Part shown: positions 38,648 through 50,733 of the stretch, one piece after another
Position numbering within the stretch: the first letter of the stretch is position 1
Layout: each line of letters opens with the position of its first letter
Source of the DNA: Mycolicibacterium malmesburyense
GTDB lineage: Bacteria > Actinomycetota > Actinomycetes > Mycobacteriales > Mycobacteriaceae
NCBI RefSeq assembly: GCF_001050015.1
Contig: NZ_CVTB01000044.1
Location: 33,842-97,841, forward strand
Length of the DNA: 64,000 nucleotides
Direction of reading: 5' to 3'
The notes under the pieces: model-generated
Told to the model about the DNA's origin: nothing
What the model saw: only the letters and a program-made list of their open reading frames with translations
Databases searched by the model: none
Program-made: the position numbers and the translations under genes

Positions 38648-38713
38648 GCGCTCGAGACTGCAGCCAGGGCTGTGAATGAGCGTCGCCAACGACCCTGTGT
38701 GCAGTTTCGGCGC
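38648..38713. terminator. Long imperfect hairpin between lppZ and gatB
   Basis: GCGCTCGAGACTGCAGCCAGGG at 38648-38669 pairs with CCCTGTGTGCAGTTTCGGCGC at 38693-38713 with a few mismatches, between the tail-to-tail lppZ and gatB genes. No T-run. A likely bidirectional terminator. Confidence 0.5.
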
Positions 38714-40215
38714 TAGCTGCAGGCCTGCAGGACCAGCTCGCGCACGCGGGCCGCGTCGGCCTGCCCCTTGGTGGCCTTCATGACCGCGCCGACGATCGCG
38801 CCTGCGGCCTGCACCTTGCCGCCGCGGATCTTCTCGACGATGCCGGGGTTGGCGGCCAGCGCCTCGTCGACGGCGGCCTGCAGCGCCGAATCGTCGCGCA
38901 CGACCTCGAGTCCGCGGTCCTTCATCACCTGCTCGGGTTCACCCTCGCCGGCCAGCACACCCTCGACGACCTGACGCGCGAGCTTGTTCGACAGCTTGCC
39001 GTCGTCGACGAGCTTGACCACCGCGGCCACCTGAGCGGGCGTGATCGGCAAGTCGGACACGGCCACTCCATCTTCGTTGGCCTTCTGCACCAGGAAGTTT
39101 CCCCACCACGCCCGGGCCGCGTCGCTGGATGCGCCCTCTTCGACGGTGGCGGCGATCAGGTCGAGCGCACCGATGTTGACGAGGTCGCGCATCACCTCGT
39201 CGGAGATGCCCCAGTCTTGTTGAATTCGCTTGCGCAGCACCCACGGAAGCTCGGGGATCGTCGCCCGCAGCCGCTCGATCCACTCGGCGTGGGGCGCGAC
39301 CGGCTCCAGGTCGGGCTCGGGGAAATACCGGTAGTCCTCGGCTGTTTCCTTGCTGCGGCCCGGCGAGGTGTAACCATCTTCGTGAAAGTGCCTGGTCTCC
39401 TGGGTCACTCGGCCGCCGGACCCGAGAACCGCTGCCTGGCGCCGCATCTCGTAACGGACGGCGACCTCGACGCTCTTGAGCGAGTTGACGTTCTTGGTTT
39501 CGGTGCGGGTGCCGAACTCCTTCTGCCCGATCGGCTTGAGCGAAACGTTGGAGTCGCAACGCATCGATCCCTGGTCCATCCGGACATCGGAGACCCCGAG
39601 GCCGCGCAGCAGATCCCGCAGCGCGGTCACGTAGGCGCGGGCGATCTCGGGGGCGCGCTCACCGGCGCCCTCGATGGGCTTGGTGACGATCTCGATCAGC
39701 GGCACACCGGAGCGGTTGTAGTCGATCAGCGACGTTGTCGCGCCCTCGATTCGGCCCGTCTCACTGCCGAGGTGGGTCAGCTTGCCGGTGTCCTCTTCCA
39801 TGTGCGCACGTTCGATCTCGACGCGCCAGGTCGTGCCGTCGTCGAGCGGCACCTCGAGATGGCCGTTGATCGCGATCGGCTCGTCGTACTGCGAGATCTG
39901 GTAGTTCTTCGGCATGTCCGGATAGAAGTAGTTCTTCCGGGCGAACCGGCACCACGGGACGATCTCGCAGTTCAAGGCGAGCCCGATCCGGATCGCCGAC
40001 TCGACGGCCTTCTCGTTGAGCACCGGCAGCGAACCGGGCAGCCCGAGGCAGACCGGGCACACCTGGGTGTTGGGTTCGGCGCCGAACTTGTTGGCGCAGC
40101 CGCAGAACATCTTGGTGGCGGTGGACAGCTCGACGTGGACCTCCAGGCCGAGCACGGGCTCGTAGCGCGCGACGACGTCGTCGTAATCCAGCAGGTCGGC
40201 GGTCGCAGCAGTCAT
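38713..40215 (-). CDS. gatB: Asp/Glu-tRNA amidotransferase subunit B
   Basis: 500 aa, subunit of GatCAB that converts misacylated Glu-tRNA-Gln (and Asp-tRNA-Asn) to the amidated form. The N-terminal [18 protein letters not shown] with Cys zinc ligands and [13 protein letters not shown], the kinase-like domain with [15 protein letters not shown] and [17 protein letters not shown], and the C-terminal YqeY-type domain are all complete. gatA and gatC lie 4 kb away on the same strand with pfkA and two regulators between, as in M. tuberculosis. Confidence 0.97.
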   Translation of the reverse strand: MTAATADLLDYDDVVARYEPVLGLEVHVELSTATKMFCGCANKFGAEPNTQVCPVCLGLPGSLPVLNEKAVESAIRIGLALNCEIVPWCRFARKNYFYPDMPKNYQISQYDEPIAINGHLEVPLDDGTTWRVEIERAHMEEDTGKLTHLGSETGRIEGATTSLIDYNRSGVPLIEIVTKPIEGAGERAPEIARAYVTALRDLLRGLGVSDVRMDQGSMRCDSNVSLKPIGQKEFGTRTETKNVNSLKSVEVAVRYEMRRQAAVLGSGGRVTQETRHFHEDGYTSPGRSKETAEDYRYFPEPDLEPVAPHAEWIERLRATIPELPWVLRKRIQQDWGISDEVMRDLVNIGALDLIAATVEEGASSDAARAWWGNFLVQKANEDGVAVSDLPITPAQVAAVVKLVDDGKLSNKLARQVVEGVLAGEGEPEQVMKDRGLEVVRDDSALQAAVDEALAANPGIVEKIRGGKVQAAGAIVGAVMKATKGQADAARVRELVLQACS

Positions 40216-40239
40216 GGGAAGGAGTCTAGTGATGGCCGG

Positions 40240-40713
40240 TCAGGCCAGTTTGGGGTGCACGCCGGGGGTCAGACCGGCCGCGACGGACATCCGCTGCAGT
40301 TGACGTAGGACGTCCTCGCGCTCGGCGGCCGTCATCGTGGCGGTGATCTCGTCCTCCTGCGCGCGACCCTCCGCGTCGAGTCGGGGTAGCAACTTCTTCG
40401 CCTTGTCGGTCATGGTCACCGCGAACGCCCTGCGGTCCCCGGGATGGGGCATTCGCTTGACCAGGCCCTGACCCTCGAGTTTGTCGACCACCGTCACCAT
40501 CACGTTGCGGTGGATGCCGAGTTGCGCGGACAGCTGCCGCTGAGACTGGCCGTCGTTGGCGGACAGCGCCTTGAGCACCGCGTACGTCCTCGGCTCGACG
40601 CCATAGGGTTCGAGCCTTCGGACGAAGTCCTCGGCCAGGTAGACCCCGAGTTGCGACAGCAGGAACGGGATGCGTTCGTGTAGCGCGCTGATGCCCGTCG
40701 AGCGCTCATCCAT
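40240..40713 (-). CDS. MarR-family transcriptional regulator
   Basis: 157 aa, winged-helix of the MarR family: QSQRQLSAQLGIHRNVMVTVVDKLEGQGLVKRMPHPGDRRAFAVTMTDKAKKLLPRL holds the recognition helix and the wing DRRA motif. Divergent from the NAD(P)-binding protein at 40787 with a 73-base gap that carries a probable operator (TAGTCACA...TGTGACTA). The ligand is unknown. This pair has no clear counterpart in the M. tuberculosis gene order, so it is likely accessory. Confidence 0.9.
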   Translation of the reverse strand: MDERSTGISALHERIPFLLSQLGVYLAEDFVRRLEPYGVEPRTYAVLKALSANDGQSQRQLSAQLGIHRNVMVTVVDKLEGQGLVKRMPHPGDRRAFAVTMTDKAKKLLPRLDAEGRAQEDEITATMTAAEREDVLRQLQRMSVAAGLTPGVHPKLA

Positions 40714-40738
40714 GCGCGGAGACTAGCACCCTGGGTGA

Positions 40739-40773
40739 TAGTCACATATCGTGATAATCATTGACTGTGACTA
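40739..40773. promoter_or_regulatory. Inverted-repeat operator between MarR and oxidoreductase genes
   Basis: TAGTCACA (40739-40746) and its exact complement TGTGACTA (40766-40773) flank an AT-rich spacer with TATC/GATA arms in the short divergent region. A MarR dimer is the natural candidate for binding; the spacing may accommodate two adjacent sites. Confidence 0.55.
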
Positions 40774-40786
40774 ATGAGAGGGCATC

Positions 40787-41482
40787 ATGCGCATCGTGAT
40801 CTTCGGCGCCAACGGCGCGACCGGCCGACTGATGACGCGCCGGGCACTCGACGCCGGCCACTCCGTCGTCGCGGTGACGCGGCGACCGGCCGAATTCCCG
40901 TTGACCGACGACCGGTTGGAGGTGGCGCGCGCCGATGCGCGAGACGCCTCGGTGGTCACCGACGTCGTGGCCGGGGCCGACGCCGTGTTGTCGAGCTTGG
41001 GTGTGCCGTTCACTTTTCGCCCCATCGACACGTATTCCGTCGGCGTCGGCAACATCGTCGCGGCCATGCGCGTCAGCGGGATCCGGCGGCTGGTCACGGT
41101 GAGTTCGACCGGCATCGCGCACTACCCCGATCGCGTTAATCCTCCGGTCAGCCTGCGCATCATCGAACCCGTCATCACCCGCACCATCGGCAAGAGCACC
41201 TACGACGATCAACGCCGCATGGAGGACATCGTGCGCCGCAGCGGCCTCGATTGGACGGTGGTGCGTCCCTCGGGCTTGTTCGACCTTCCCACGGCGACGA
41301 ATTACGTTGCCGGAGAAGTGGAACCGGTCGGCGGCTACACCGCCCGCATCGACCTGGCGGACTACATCGTCGCGCTCGCGGGCGATTCGAGCGCGGTGGG
41401 CAAGACGGTCATCGTGTCCACGACCGAGCACACTCCCACGATGTGGGAGATGGTTCGCCGAGAAGCGTTCAAGAGCGCGTGA
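40787..41482 (+). CDS. NAD(P)-binding NmrA/SDR-like oxidoreductase
   Basis: 231 aa, atypical SDR with VIFGANGATGRLMTRRALDAGH at the N-terminus (nucleotide site GxxGxxG) and DWTVVRPSGLFD, typical of NmrA/quinone reductase-like proteins. It was probably controlled by the divergent MarR and may respond to oxidants or quinones (inference). ATG at 40787. It converges on pfkA with an eight-base gap. Confidence 0.85.
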   Translation: MRIVIFGANGATGRLMTRRALDAGHSVVAVTRRPAEFPLTDDRLEVARADARDASVVTDVVAGADAVLSSLGVPFTFRPIDTYSVGVGNIVAAMRVSGIRRLVTVSSTGIAHYPDRVNPPVSLRIIEPVITRTIGKSTYDDQRRMEDIVRRSGLDWTVVRPSGLFDLPTATNYVAGEVEPVGGYTARIDLADYIVALAGDSSAVGKTVIVSTTEHTPTMWEMVRREAFKSA

Positions 41483-41489
41483 CGCGTCT

Positions 41490-42521
41490 CTAGCCGAAGA
41501 ACTCCGCGGCGTCGTCGTAGCGGCTCTGCGGGACCAGCTTCAAATGGCGGGTCGCGTCGGCCAGCGAGACGCGGCCGATCTCCTGACCCCGCAGCGACAC
41601 CATCATTCCGTACTCCCCCGCGTGCGCGGCGTCGGCGGCGTTGACCCCGAAGCGGGTGGCCAGCACGCGGTCGAAGGGCGTCGGCGTGCCGCCGCGCTGT
41701 ACGTGCCCCAGCACGGTGACCCGCACCTCTTTGTTGATCCGCTTCTCGACCTCGAGGGCGAGCTGCTGAGCGACGCCGGTGAAGCGTTCGTGGCCGAACT
41801 CGTCGACACCACCCTGCCGAAGCTGCATCGTCCCCTCGGCCGGCTTCGCCCCTTCGGCCACCACGCAGATGAAATGCGAATCTCCGCGCACGAAGCGCTG
41901 TTTGATGAGTCGGCAGACCTCTTCGACATCGAACGGCTGCTCGGGGATGAGGGTCATGTGCGCCCCCGACGCCAGCCCGGCGTTCAGGGCGATCCACCCG
42001 GCGTGGCGGCCCATCACCTCGACGAGCATCACGCGCTGGTGCGACTCCGCCGTGCTGTGCAGGCGGTCGATGGCCTCGCTGGCCACGCCGAGCGCCGTGT
42101 CATGGCCGAATGTGACGTCGGTGCAGTCGATGTCGTTGTCGATGGTCTTGGGCACGCCGACGACGGGCACGTTCTCCTCGGAGAGCCAGTGCGCGGCGGT
42201 CAGCGTGCCCTCGCCGCCGATCGGGATCAGCACGTCGATGCCGTTGTCGTCGAGGGTCTGTTTGATCTGGTCGAGCCCGGCGCGCAGCTTCTCCGGGTGC
42301 ACGCGCGCGGTGCCCAGCATCGTCCCGCCCTTGGCGAGCAGGCGGTCGTTGCGGTCGTCGTTGGCCAGTTGGATCCGTCGGTTTTCGAGCAGGCCGCGCC
42401 AACCGTCCTGGAAGCCGACGACCGACGAGCCGTACCGCACGTCGCACGTGCGGACCACGGCCCTGATCACCGCGTTGAGTCCTGGGCAGTCGCCCCCGCC
42501 GGTGAGCACTCCGATGCGCAT
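41490..42521 (-). CDS. pfkA: 6-phosphofructokinase
   Basis: Glycolytic kinase phosphorylating fructose 6-phosphate; 343 aa of the ATP/PPi PFK family. [21 protein letters not shown] opens it (nucleotide-binding GG), [13 protein letters not shown] [21 protein letters not shown] holds catalytic residues, and [19 protein letters not shown] and [22 protein letters not shown] follow. The residue set around GGEGT resembles PPi/ATP group III PFKs in actinobacteria. It follows gatA on the minus strand after a 67-base gap with a hairpin. Confidence 0.97.
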   Translation of the reverse strand: MRIGVLTGGGDCPGLNAVIRAVVRTCDVRYGSSVVGFQDGWRGLLENRRIQLANDDRNDRLLAKGGTMLGTARVHPEKLRAGLDQIKQTLDDNGIDVLIPIGGEGTLTAAHWLSEENVPVVGVPKTIDNDIDCTDVTFGHDTALGVASEAIDRLHSTAESHQRVMLVEVMGRHAGWIALNAGLASGAHMTLIPEQPFDVEEVCRLIKQRFVRGDSHFICVVAEGAKPAEGTMQLRQGGVDEFGHERFTGVAQQLALEVEKRINKEVRVTVLGHVQRGGTPTPFDRVLATRFGVNAADAAHAGEYGMMVSLRGQEIGRVSLADATRHLKLVPQSRYDDAAEFFG

Positions 42522-42535
42522 GACCCCATCCTCCC

Positions 42536-42582
42536 CGAGCGCGCGGTTGTTTGCGCCCTCTGTTACGACAAACGTGCGCTCG
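42536..42582 (-). repeat. Imperfect hairpin between gatA and pfkA
   Basis: CGAGCGCGCGGTTGT at 42536-42550 pairs with ACAAACGTGCGCTCG at 42568-42582 (13 of 15 positions). It resembles the hairpin at 58197-58255 in arm sequence (CGAGCGC-CG..T) and in loop, suggesting one dispersed element family. Confidence 0.55.
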
Positions 42583-42588
42583 CGGTGC

Positions 42589-44070
42589 TCAGACCGCCGC
42601 GGGCAGAGGTCCGCGCGCCGCCTCGTAGGCCGCGCCGACTCGGTACAACCGGTCGTCGGCCAGCGCGGGCGCCATGATCTGCAGGCCGACGGGCAGGTTG
42701 TCGTCGGGCGACAGACCGGAGGGCACCGACATCCCGCAGTGCCCGGCCAGGTTCAGCGGCAGCGTGCAGAGGTCGAACAGGTACATCGCGAGCGGGTCGT
42801 CGACCTTCTCCCCCAACGGGAATGCCGTGGTGGGCGTTGCCGGCGAGATCAACACGTCGACCCTCTGGTACGCCTCGTCGAGGTCGCGGGCGATCAGCGT
42901 GCGCACCTTCTGCGCCTGGTTGTAGTACGCGTCGTAATACCCCGCCGACAGCGCGTATGTGCCAATCATGATGCGGCGCTTGACTTCCGGGCCGAACCCC
43001 GCCGCGCGGGTCAACGCCATGACCTCCTCGGCGCTGTGCGTGCCGTCGTCGCCGACGCGCAAGCCGTAGCGCATCGCGTCGAAACGTGCGAGGTTGCTCG
43101 ACACCTCGGACGGCAGGATCAGGTAGTAGGCCGACAGCGAGTAGTCGAAATGCGGGCAGTCCACCTCGCTGACCTCGGCCCCGAGCGCGGTCAGCTGTTC
43201 GACGGCGGCGTTGAACGACTCGAGCACGCCGGGCTGGTAACCCTCGCCGCGCAGCTGCTTGACCACGCCGATCCGCAGGCCCGCCAGGTCGCCGGAAGCG
43301 CCCGCCCGTGCCGCGCCCACGATGTCGGGCACCGCGGCGTCGACGGACGTCGAGTCCTTTGCGTCGTGCCCGGCGATCACCTGGTGCAGCATCGCGGTGT
43401 CGAGGACGGTGCGAGCGCACGGGCCGCCCTGGTCCAGGGACGACGCGCAGGCGACGAGCCCGTAGCGCGACACGGTTCCGTACGTCGGTTTCACGCCGAC
43501 CGTCGCGGTGAGCGCGGCCGGTTGGCGGATCGAGCCGCCGGTGTCGGTGCCGATGGCCAGCGGCGCCTGGAACGCGGCCAGCGCCGCGGCGCTGCCGCCG
43601 CCGGACCCGCCGGGGACCCGCTCGACGTCCCACGGGTTGCGGGTCGGCCCGTATGCGGAGTTCTCGGTGGACGATCCCATCGCGAACTCGTCCATGTTGG
43701 TCTTGCCGAGGATCGGCAGGCCGGCCGCGCGCAGCCGCATGGTGACGGTCGCGTCGTACGGGGACGTCCAACCTTCGAGGATCTTCGACCCGCAGGTCGT
43801 GGGCATGTCGGTGGTGGTGAACACGTCCTTGAGCGCGACCGGCACGCCCGTCAGCGGCGAGGGCAGGTTCTCCCCGGCGGTGACGGCCGCGTCGACGCGG
43901 GCCGCTGCCGCCAGCGCACGGTTCTGCGCGACGTGCAGGAATGCGTGGTAGCGCTCGTCGGTCGCCGCGATCGCATCCAGGTGCGCCTGGGTGACCTCCG
44001 TCGACGACACCTCCTTGGCGGCGATCTTCTCCCCGAGCGTCGCCGCGTCCATCCTGGTGAGTTCGCTCAC
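42589..44070 (-). CDS. gatA: Asp/Glu-tRNA amidotransferase subunit A
   Basis: Amidase-signature enzyme of 493 aa that supplies ammonia from glutamine for GatCAB. The catalytic Lys-cisSer-Ser triad is in [30 protein letters not shown] (the Ser-rich GSSGGSAAAL stretch precedes) and the amidase signature [28 protein letters not shown] 44070 overlaps the gatC stop (GTGA). Upstream readings belong to gatC. Confidence 0.97.
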   Translation of the reverse strand: MSELTRMDAATLGEKIAAKEVSSTEVTQAHLDAIAATDERYHAFLHVAQNRALAAAARVDAAVTAGENLPSPLTGVPVALKDVFTTTDMPTTCGSKILEGWTSPYDATVTMRLRAAGLPILGKTNMDEFAMGSSTENSAYGPTRNPWDVERVPGGSGGGSAAALAAFQAPLAIGTDTGGSIRQPAALTATVGVKPTYGTVSRYGLVACASSLDQGGPCARTVLDTAMLHQVIAGHDAKDSTSVDAAVPDIVGAARAGASGDLAGLRIGVVKQLRGEGYQPGVLESFNAAVEQLTALGAEVSEVDCPHFDYSLSAYYLILPSEVSSNLARFDAMRYGLRVGDDGTHSAEEVMALTRAAGFGPEVKRRIMIGTYALSAGYYDAYYNQAQKVRTLIARDLDEAYQRVDVLISPATPTTAFPLGEKVDDPLAMYLFDLCTLPLNLAGHCGMSVPSGLSPDDNLPVGLQIMAPALADDRLYRVGAAYEAARGPLPAAV

Positions 44071-44366
44071 TGCGCCTCCCCCAGGATCCGCGGAACCGCG
44101 AACCGGCCCTCGGCCGCCTTGGGCGCCTGGTCCAGCGCCTCCTCCTGCGTCAGGCACGGCTCGACGGTGTCGGGCCGCAAGACGTTGACGTCGGTGAGGG
44201 GGTTGCCGGTCGGTTGCACCCCTTCGACGTCGACGGACTGGATCTGGCTGACGTGACCGAGGATGGCGTCCAACTGCCCGGCATAGCTGTCCAGCTCGTC
44301 TTCGGTCAGGGCGAGGCGGGCCAGGCGAGCCAGGTGGGCTACCTCGTCTCGGGAGATCTGCGACAC
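44067..44366 (-). CDS. gatC: Asp/Glu-tRNA amidotransferase subunit C
   Basis: 99-aa belt subunit holding GatA and GatB together. [33 protein letters not shown] is the family helix pair and [18 protein letters not shown] the extended part. GTG 44366 gives the same length as Rv3012c; TTG 44375 would add three residues. Overlaps gatA. Confidence 0.95.
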   Translation of the reverse strand: MSQISRDEVAHLARLARLALTEDELDSYAGQLDAILGHVSQIQSVDVEGVQPTGNPLTDVNVLRPDTVEPCLTQEEALDQAPKAAEGRFAVPRILGEAQ

Positions 44367-44446
44367 GACTAGCAAGCCTAGTCACCGCGTTTGTGGCCGC
44401 CGTGGCCGGAATGCCCGCCCCGGCGCTCTGTGCGACAGTGTTGCGC

Positions 44447-45103
44447 GTGCCTACGTACCTGCTACGGGTCCAGCTGGAGGACCGGCCCGGCAGCCTCGGC
44501 TCCCTGGCCGTGGCGCTCGGATCGGTGGGTGCCGACATCCTGTCCCTTGACGTGGTGGAACGCTCGGCGGGATACGCCGTCGACGATCTGGTCGTCGAAC
44601 TGCCCGCGGGCGCGATGCCGGACATGCTGATCACCGCCGCCGAGCAGATCAAGGGTGTCTACGTCGACTCGATCCGGCCGCACACCGGGCTGCTCGAAGC
44701 GCATCGTGAGCTCGAACTCATCGACCACATCGCCGCGGCGGACCGCAAGCACAGGCTGCAGGTGCTCGTCGACGAGGCCCCCCGGGTGCTGCGGGTGGGC
44801 TGGACCACGGTGGTGCGGTTGACCGACAAGGGGCCCGAGCGTGTCGTCGGGAGCCCCGGTGCGCCCGAGACGCAGGCCGCCGAGCTGCCGTGGCTGCCGC
44901 TCGACCATGCCGAGGCCCTCGACGGTGACGCGGCGTGGGTACCGCAGGTGTGGCGCGACATGGCCACCACCCTGGCCGCCGCGCCGCTCGGCGACGCGCG
45001 CACCGCGGTGGTGCTGGGCCGGCCGGGCGGGCCGCTGTTCCGCCCCTCGGAGGTCGCCAGGCTCGGCTATCTGGCGGGGATCGTCGCGACGATCCTGCGC
45101 TGA
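44447..45103 (+). CDS. ACT-domain protein
   Basis: 218 aa; an N-terminal ACT-like domain ([49 protein letters not shown]) is followed by a second alpha/beta region ([31 protein letters not shown]) and a GAF-like end. No catalytic domain. Likely binds an amino acid; target unknown. It corresponds to Rv3013. GTG 44447 gives the M. tuberculosis length; the 79-base gap to gatC is the divergent promoter region. Confidence 0.88.
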   Translation: MPTYLLRVQLEDRPGSLGSLAVALGSVGADILSLDVVERSAGYAVDDLVVELPAGAMPDMLITAAEQIKGVYVDSIRPHTGLLEAHRELELIDHIAAADRKHRLQVLVDEAPRVLRVGWTTVVRLTDKGPERVVGSPGAPETQAAELPWLPLDHAEALDGDAAWVPQVWRDMATTLAAAPLGDARTAVVLGRPGGPLFRPSEVARLGYLAGIVATILR

Positions 45104-45142
45104 CGTTTCAGCACCGGAGTCGTTGCACCGCAGGACAAGTCG

Positions 45143-45397
45143 TCAGCCGCCCGCGGGGACCGGCCAGCGGTCGTTGACGTCGGCGTTGCTGTCCTTGCGG
45201 GCGCAGTGCGCGCAGCAGAAGATCGCCTCCTCCGTCTCGATGCCGTGACCGAGGATTCGGCACCCGCAGTGCGCACACTCCGGGGCCAGCTGTACCGCCG
45301 CGCATTCGACGCTGTCGAACGTCGCGCTGCGGCCGTCGGGCCACGTCACGGTGAACGCCTTGTCGTAGTCGTTGCCACAGGTATCGCAGATCGCCAT
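45143..45397 (-). CDS. Small Cys-rich protein with metallothionein-like C-terminus
   Basis: 84 aa with nine Cys. The N-terminus has a zinc-knuckle type CDTCGNDYDKAF and TFDSVECAA; the C-terminal part CAHCGCRILGHGIETEEAIFCCAHCARKD has the C-x-HCGC...FCCxHC layout of prokaryotic metallothioneins (SmtA type). It probably binds zinc or another soft metal; whether it sequesters metal or is a structural zinc ribbon is open. ATG 45397 with AAGGAG five bases upstream. Lies between the ACT gene (tail to tail) and ligA (82 bases upstream, same strand). Confidence 0.75.
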   Translation of the reverse strand: MAICDTCGNDYDKAFTVTWPDGRSATFDSVECAAVQLAPECAHCGCRILGHGIETEEAIFCCAHCARKDSNADVNDRWPVPAGG

Positions 45398-45479
45398 CAC
45401 AACTCCTTGTCGATTCGATCAGTCGAGTGCCCGGTGGACGGGTCGGACAAACGCGGAGGCGCTCGAACGTGTGGCGGCC

Positions 45480-47600
<2,121 letters not shown>

Positions 47601-47643
47601 CTAACCGAGCGGCCCGACAGCACCGCACCGTTACCCTGACCCC

Positions 47644-48060
47644 ATGCCGCACCCGATCATGTTCCGCGACGACGACCCGGTACTGACGCGGGTGCGTACG
47701 GTGGCGCTGGAGTTCCCCGACGCCTACGAGAAGGTGTCGCACGGACGACCCGCGTTCTTCACCGCGAAGATGTTCGCCATGTACGGCGGCAGCGTCAAAC
47801 CACCGAACAAGGGCGACTACCTCCAGTATCCGCAGTCGCTCCTGGTGAAGGTCGATGACAGTGAACGGCGGGCGCTGCAGCAGGACGCCCGGTTCTTCTA
47901 TCCCGCCTACCTCGGGGCGTCGGGGTGGCTCGGGCTCGACCTGTCGGCACGCAAGAAGATCGACTGGAATATCGACTGGAATGAGGTGCGGGAGCTGATC
48001 GACGCATCGTTTCGGTTGACCGCGCCCCGGAAACTCATCAAGCAGCTCGACGAAGTCTGA
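47644..48060 (+). CDS. MmcQ/YjbR-family protein
   Basis: 138 aa, DUF419 type: VRTVALEFPDAYEKVSHGRPAFFTAKMFAMYGG is the diagnostic start, with LLVKVDDSERRALQQD and a C-terminal YPAYLGASGWLGLDLSARKKIDWNEVRELI-type end. These cytosolic proteins have a CyaY-like DNA-binding fold; function is unknown. A TACCCT -10 box ends six bases before the ATG, so transcription is probably leaderless. Followed by the acyl-CoA ligase gene 27 bases downstream. Confidence 0.88.
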   Translation: MPHPIMFRDDDPVLTRVRTVALEFPDAYEKVSHGRPAFFTAKMFAMYGGSVKPPNKGDYLQYPQSLLVKVDDSERRALQQDARFFYPAYLGASGWLGLDLSARKKIDWNIDWNEVRELIDASFRLTAPRKLIKQLDEV

Positions 48061-48087
48061 GCAGGCCACGAATCGATCGGAGACGCC

Positions 48088-49692
48088 ATGAGTTTCGCGA
48101 GCCCCTTCCCCGAGGTCGAGATTCCGCCCAAGAGCGTCTACGACTACCTGTTCGGCGATATCGCCGAAACCGACCTCGACCGCGTCGCGCTCGTGGATCC
48201 GAAAGCCGGCCGCGAGACGACCTATCGCGAGTTGATCGCGCGCGTCGACGCGTTCGCGGGGGCCCTCGCCGGCCGCGGGATCGGGGTCGGCGACGTCGTC
48301 GGCCTGCTATCACCGAACAGCTCGGGATTCGCCGTCGCATTCCACGGCATACTGCGTGCGGGCGCGACCGCGACGACCATCAACGCGTTGTTCACCGCCA
48401 AGGACATCGCCAAGCAGCTGACCGACTCCAACGCCACGATGCTCGTGACGGTGTCGCCCCTGCTGACGCAGGCCGAGGAGGCGGCCGCCGCGGCGGGCAT
48501 CCCCGGCGACGCGGTCGTGGTGCTCGACGGGCCCGGCCTGGCCGCCGACGGGCATCCCAACGCCGAAGACCTCATGGGTCCGGGCCATCCGGCGCCGGAG
48601 GTGAGCTTCGCTCCCTCGTCGCACCTGGCCGTGCTGCCGTACAGCTCGGGCACGACCGGAAACCCGAAGGGCGTCATGCTCACCCACCGAAACCTGGTGG
48701 CCAACGTCGCCCAGATCCGGCCGCTGCACGGCATGGTCGCCGACGACACCGTGCTGGCCGTGCTGCCGTTCTTCCACATCTACGGGATGACCGTGCTGCT
48801 GAACGCGGCACTGCATGCGCGGGCCGGGCTGGTGGTCATGCCGAGCTTCGATCTCGGTGAGTTCTTGGGCAACATCCAGAACCACGCGTGCACGATCGCG
48901 TTCATCGCGCCGCCCGTCGCCGTCGCGCTGGCCAAGCATCCGTTGATCGACGAGTACGACCTGTCCTCGCTCAACGTGGTGATGTCGGGTGCTGCGCCCC
49001 TGGACGCCGACCTCGGCCACGCCGTCGCCGAACGGTTGGGGTGCCGCGTCGTTCAGGGTTACGGCATGAGCGAACTCAGCCCGGTCAGCCACATCACCCC
49101 GTTCGACGGCGGTCAGCACGAGATGAACATGGTGGCTCCGCTCGCCTCGGTCGGCTGGACGGTGTCGAACGCCGCGTCGAAGATCGTCGACCCCGAGACG
49201 GGCGACGAGATCGACCCGCCCACAGAGGGTCTCAGCGAAACCGGCGAGCTGTGGATCAAGGGCCCGAACGTGATGGCCGGCTACCTCAACAACGAGGAGG
49301 CCACCGAGGAGACGATCGACGACCAGGGCTGGCTGCACACCGGCGACCTCGCGCAGGTCGACGCGAACGGCTGCGTGTACATCGTCGACCGGCTCAAGGA
49401 GCTGATCAAGTACAAGGGCTACCAGGTCCCGCCCGCCGAACTCGAGGCCGTGCTGCTGAGCCATCCCGACATCGCCGACGCGGCCGTGATCGGGGTGGCC
49501 GACGCCGAGGGCGAAGAGGTCCCGAAGGCGTTCGTGGTCAAGCGATCCGGGGCCGAACTCACCGAGGAGCAGGTGATGGAGTTCGTCGCCGGCGAGGTGG
49601 CGCCCTACAAGAAGGTCCGCCAGGTCGCCTTCATCGACGCGGTGCCGAAGTCGGCGTCGGGCAAGATCCTCCGGAAGGATCTGCGGGGCTGA
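48088..49692 (+). CDS. Long-chain/4-coumarate-type acyl-CoA ligase
   Basis: 534-aa ANL-superfamily adenylating enzyme. The P-loop YSSGTTGNPKGVMLTHRN, the A5 segment QGYGMSELSPVSH, the hinge GWLHTGDLAQVDANG / IVDRLKELIKYKGYQVPPAELEA and the catalytic Lys near the end (PKSASGKILRKDL) are all present, giving an intact enzyme that activates a carboxylic acid with ATP and CoA. Its shape is closest to 4-coumarate-CoA ligase-like FadD proteins; the substrate cannot be told from sequence. ATG 48088 with GGAG upstream, following the MmcQ gene in one transcript. Confidence 0.92.
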   Translation: MSFASPFPEVEIPPKSVYDYLFGDIAETDLDRVALVDPKAGRETTYRELIARVDAFAGALAGRGIGVGDVVGLLSPNSSGFAVAFHGILRAGATATTINALFTAKDIAKQLTDSNATMLVTVSPLLTQAEEAAAAAGIPGDAVVVLDGPGLAADGHPNAEDLMGPGHPAPEVSFAPSSHLAVLPYSSGTTGNPKGVMLTHRNLVANVAQIRPLHGMVADDTVLAVLPFFHIYGMTVLLNAALHARAGLVVMPSFDLGEFLGNIQNHACTIAFIAPPVAVALAKHPLIDEYDLSSLNVVMSGAAPLDADLGHAVAERLGCRVVQGYGMSELSPVSHITPFDGGQHEMNMVAPLASVGWTVSNAASKIVDPETGDEIDPPTEGLSETGELWIKGPNVMAGYLNNEEATEETIDDQGWLHTGDLAQVDANGCVYIVDRLKELIKYKGYQVPPAELEAVLLSHPDIADAAVIGVADAEGEEVPKAFVVKRSGAELTEEQVMEFVAGEVAPYKKVRQVAFIDAVPKSASGKILRKDLRG

Positions 49693-50610
49693 TCAGGGCC
49701 GGCCGATCCGCTCGGCCGCCTGCGCCGCTTTCGCCTGCCGGTAGCCGAGCGCCGCGCCCGCCACGGGGATGAGCAGGAGCCCGGCGATGCCCCACAGCGG
49801 GTCCGTGGTCCCGACACCTGGCGCGACGACGAACTGGCGTACCACCGCGGACGGGGTGTCGACCCGGCTCGAGGGCGCCGGTGTGGACAGCGACGGCGGC
49901 GACTCGGGCGGCACGGGGGCCGGCTCCGCGGGCGCAGGAGCCGTCGGGGCGAACGCGGGTGATTCTGAACGGGTTTCGGTGGCGGGCCCACGGCTCTGCG
50001 GTACGCGCCCGTTGCCGAACGTCACCTGAGGCGGCTGGAACGCTGGCGCGGGGGCACCGGCCGCACCCGATCCGCCCGACGCGACAGCGCCGCCCGCCGA
50101 CACCGTGCCTGGGGGCGCCTCGACCGCGGGCGTCACGCCGGCGAGTGCCGACCGATCGGCCGACACGTCGGGGGATGCCGTGCGACTGGCCGATACGTCG
50201 GGTGCTGCGCCGCGAGCGGCCGACGTGTCAGGCGATGCCGCGCGGCTGGCCGATGCGCCGGGCGACGCTGCGCGCCCGGCCGTTTGCGGGTCGGGGGCGA
50301 CGGAAGCCCGACTTCCCGACGACGAATTGAGATCGTCGCGACCCGAACCGAACCGCGACTCCGGGGCCGCGCCGGGTGAATTCGCGCTGCCGCCCCGTTT
50401 GCTACCGACGGTGCGCTTGCCGTCGCGACGGTCGTTGTCGTGCTTGCCATTGGCGGACCCGCGGCCATGGCCACCGCCGCGATCGGCGCTGTGTCCCCGG
50501 TCGGAGCCGCGCGAGTCGCCGGGGTGTGCGTATGCGACCGCCGCACCCGATCCGCTGAGCAGAAGAACTGCGGACACCACGCCGACACCTGCGGCGAGGC
50601 GCGGGTTCAT
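49693..50610 (-). CDS. Exported repeat-rich protein with C-terminal membrane anchor
   Basis: 305 aa. A signal peptide (LAAGVGVVSAVLLLSGSGAAVAYA) is followed by a Gly/Asp/Arg-rich charged region, then a run of 10-residue repeats of the form SRAASPDVSA (about residues 105-160). A Pro/Ser/Ala linker and a C-terminal hydrophobic helix (DPLWGIAGLLLIPVAGAALGY) with a basic tail follow. It therefore sits outside the membrane, anchored at its end, and is strongly low-complexity. No family is recognised. Its stop adjoins the acyl-CoA ligase stop tail to tail. Confidence 0.78.
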   Translation of the reverse strand: MNPRLAAGVGVVSAVLLLSGSGAAVAYAHPGDSRGSDRGHSADRGGGHGRGSANGKHDNDRRDGKRTVGSKRGGSANSPGAAPESRFGSGRDDLNSSSGSRASVAPDPQTAGRAASPGASASRAASPDTSAARGAAPDVSASRTASPDVSADRSALAGVTPAVEAPPGTVSAGGAVASGGSGAAGAPAPAFQPPQVTFGNGRVPQSRGPATETRSESPAFAPTAPAPAEPAPVPPESPPSLSTPAPSSRVDTPSAVVRQFVVAPGVGTTDPLWGIAGLLLIPVAGAALGYRQAKAAQAAERIGRP

Positions 50611-50733
50611 CCGGGCACCATTCCCTTCTCGGCAAAGACGACCGACTTCGCCTGCTGAGCATTCTTGCATGCGGATCCGCGCAATACGAGACGTGTCGCG
50701 GCAACGCCGCAAATTGCCGAGCGAATCGTGTTT

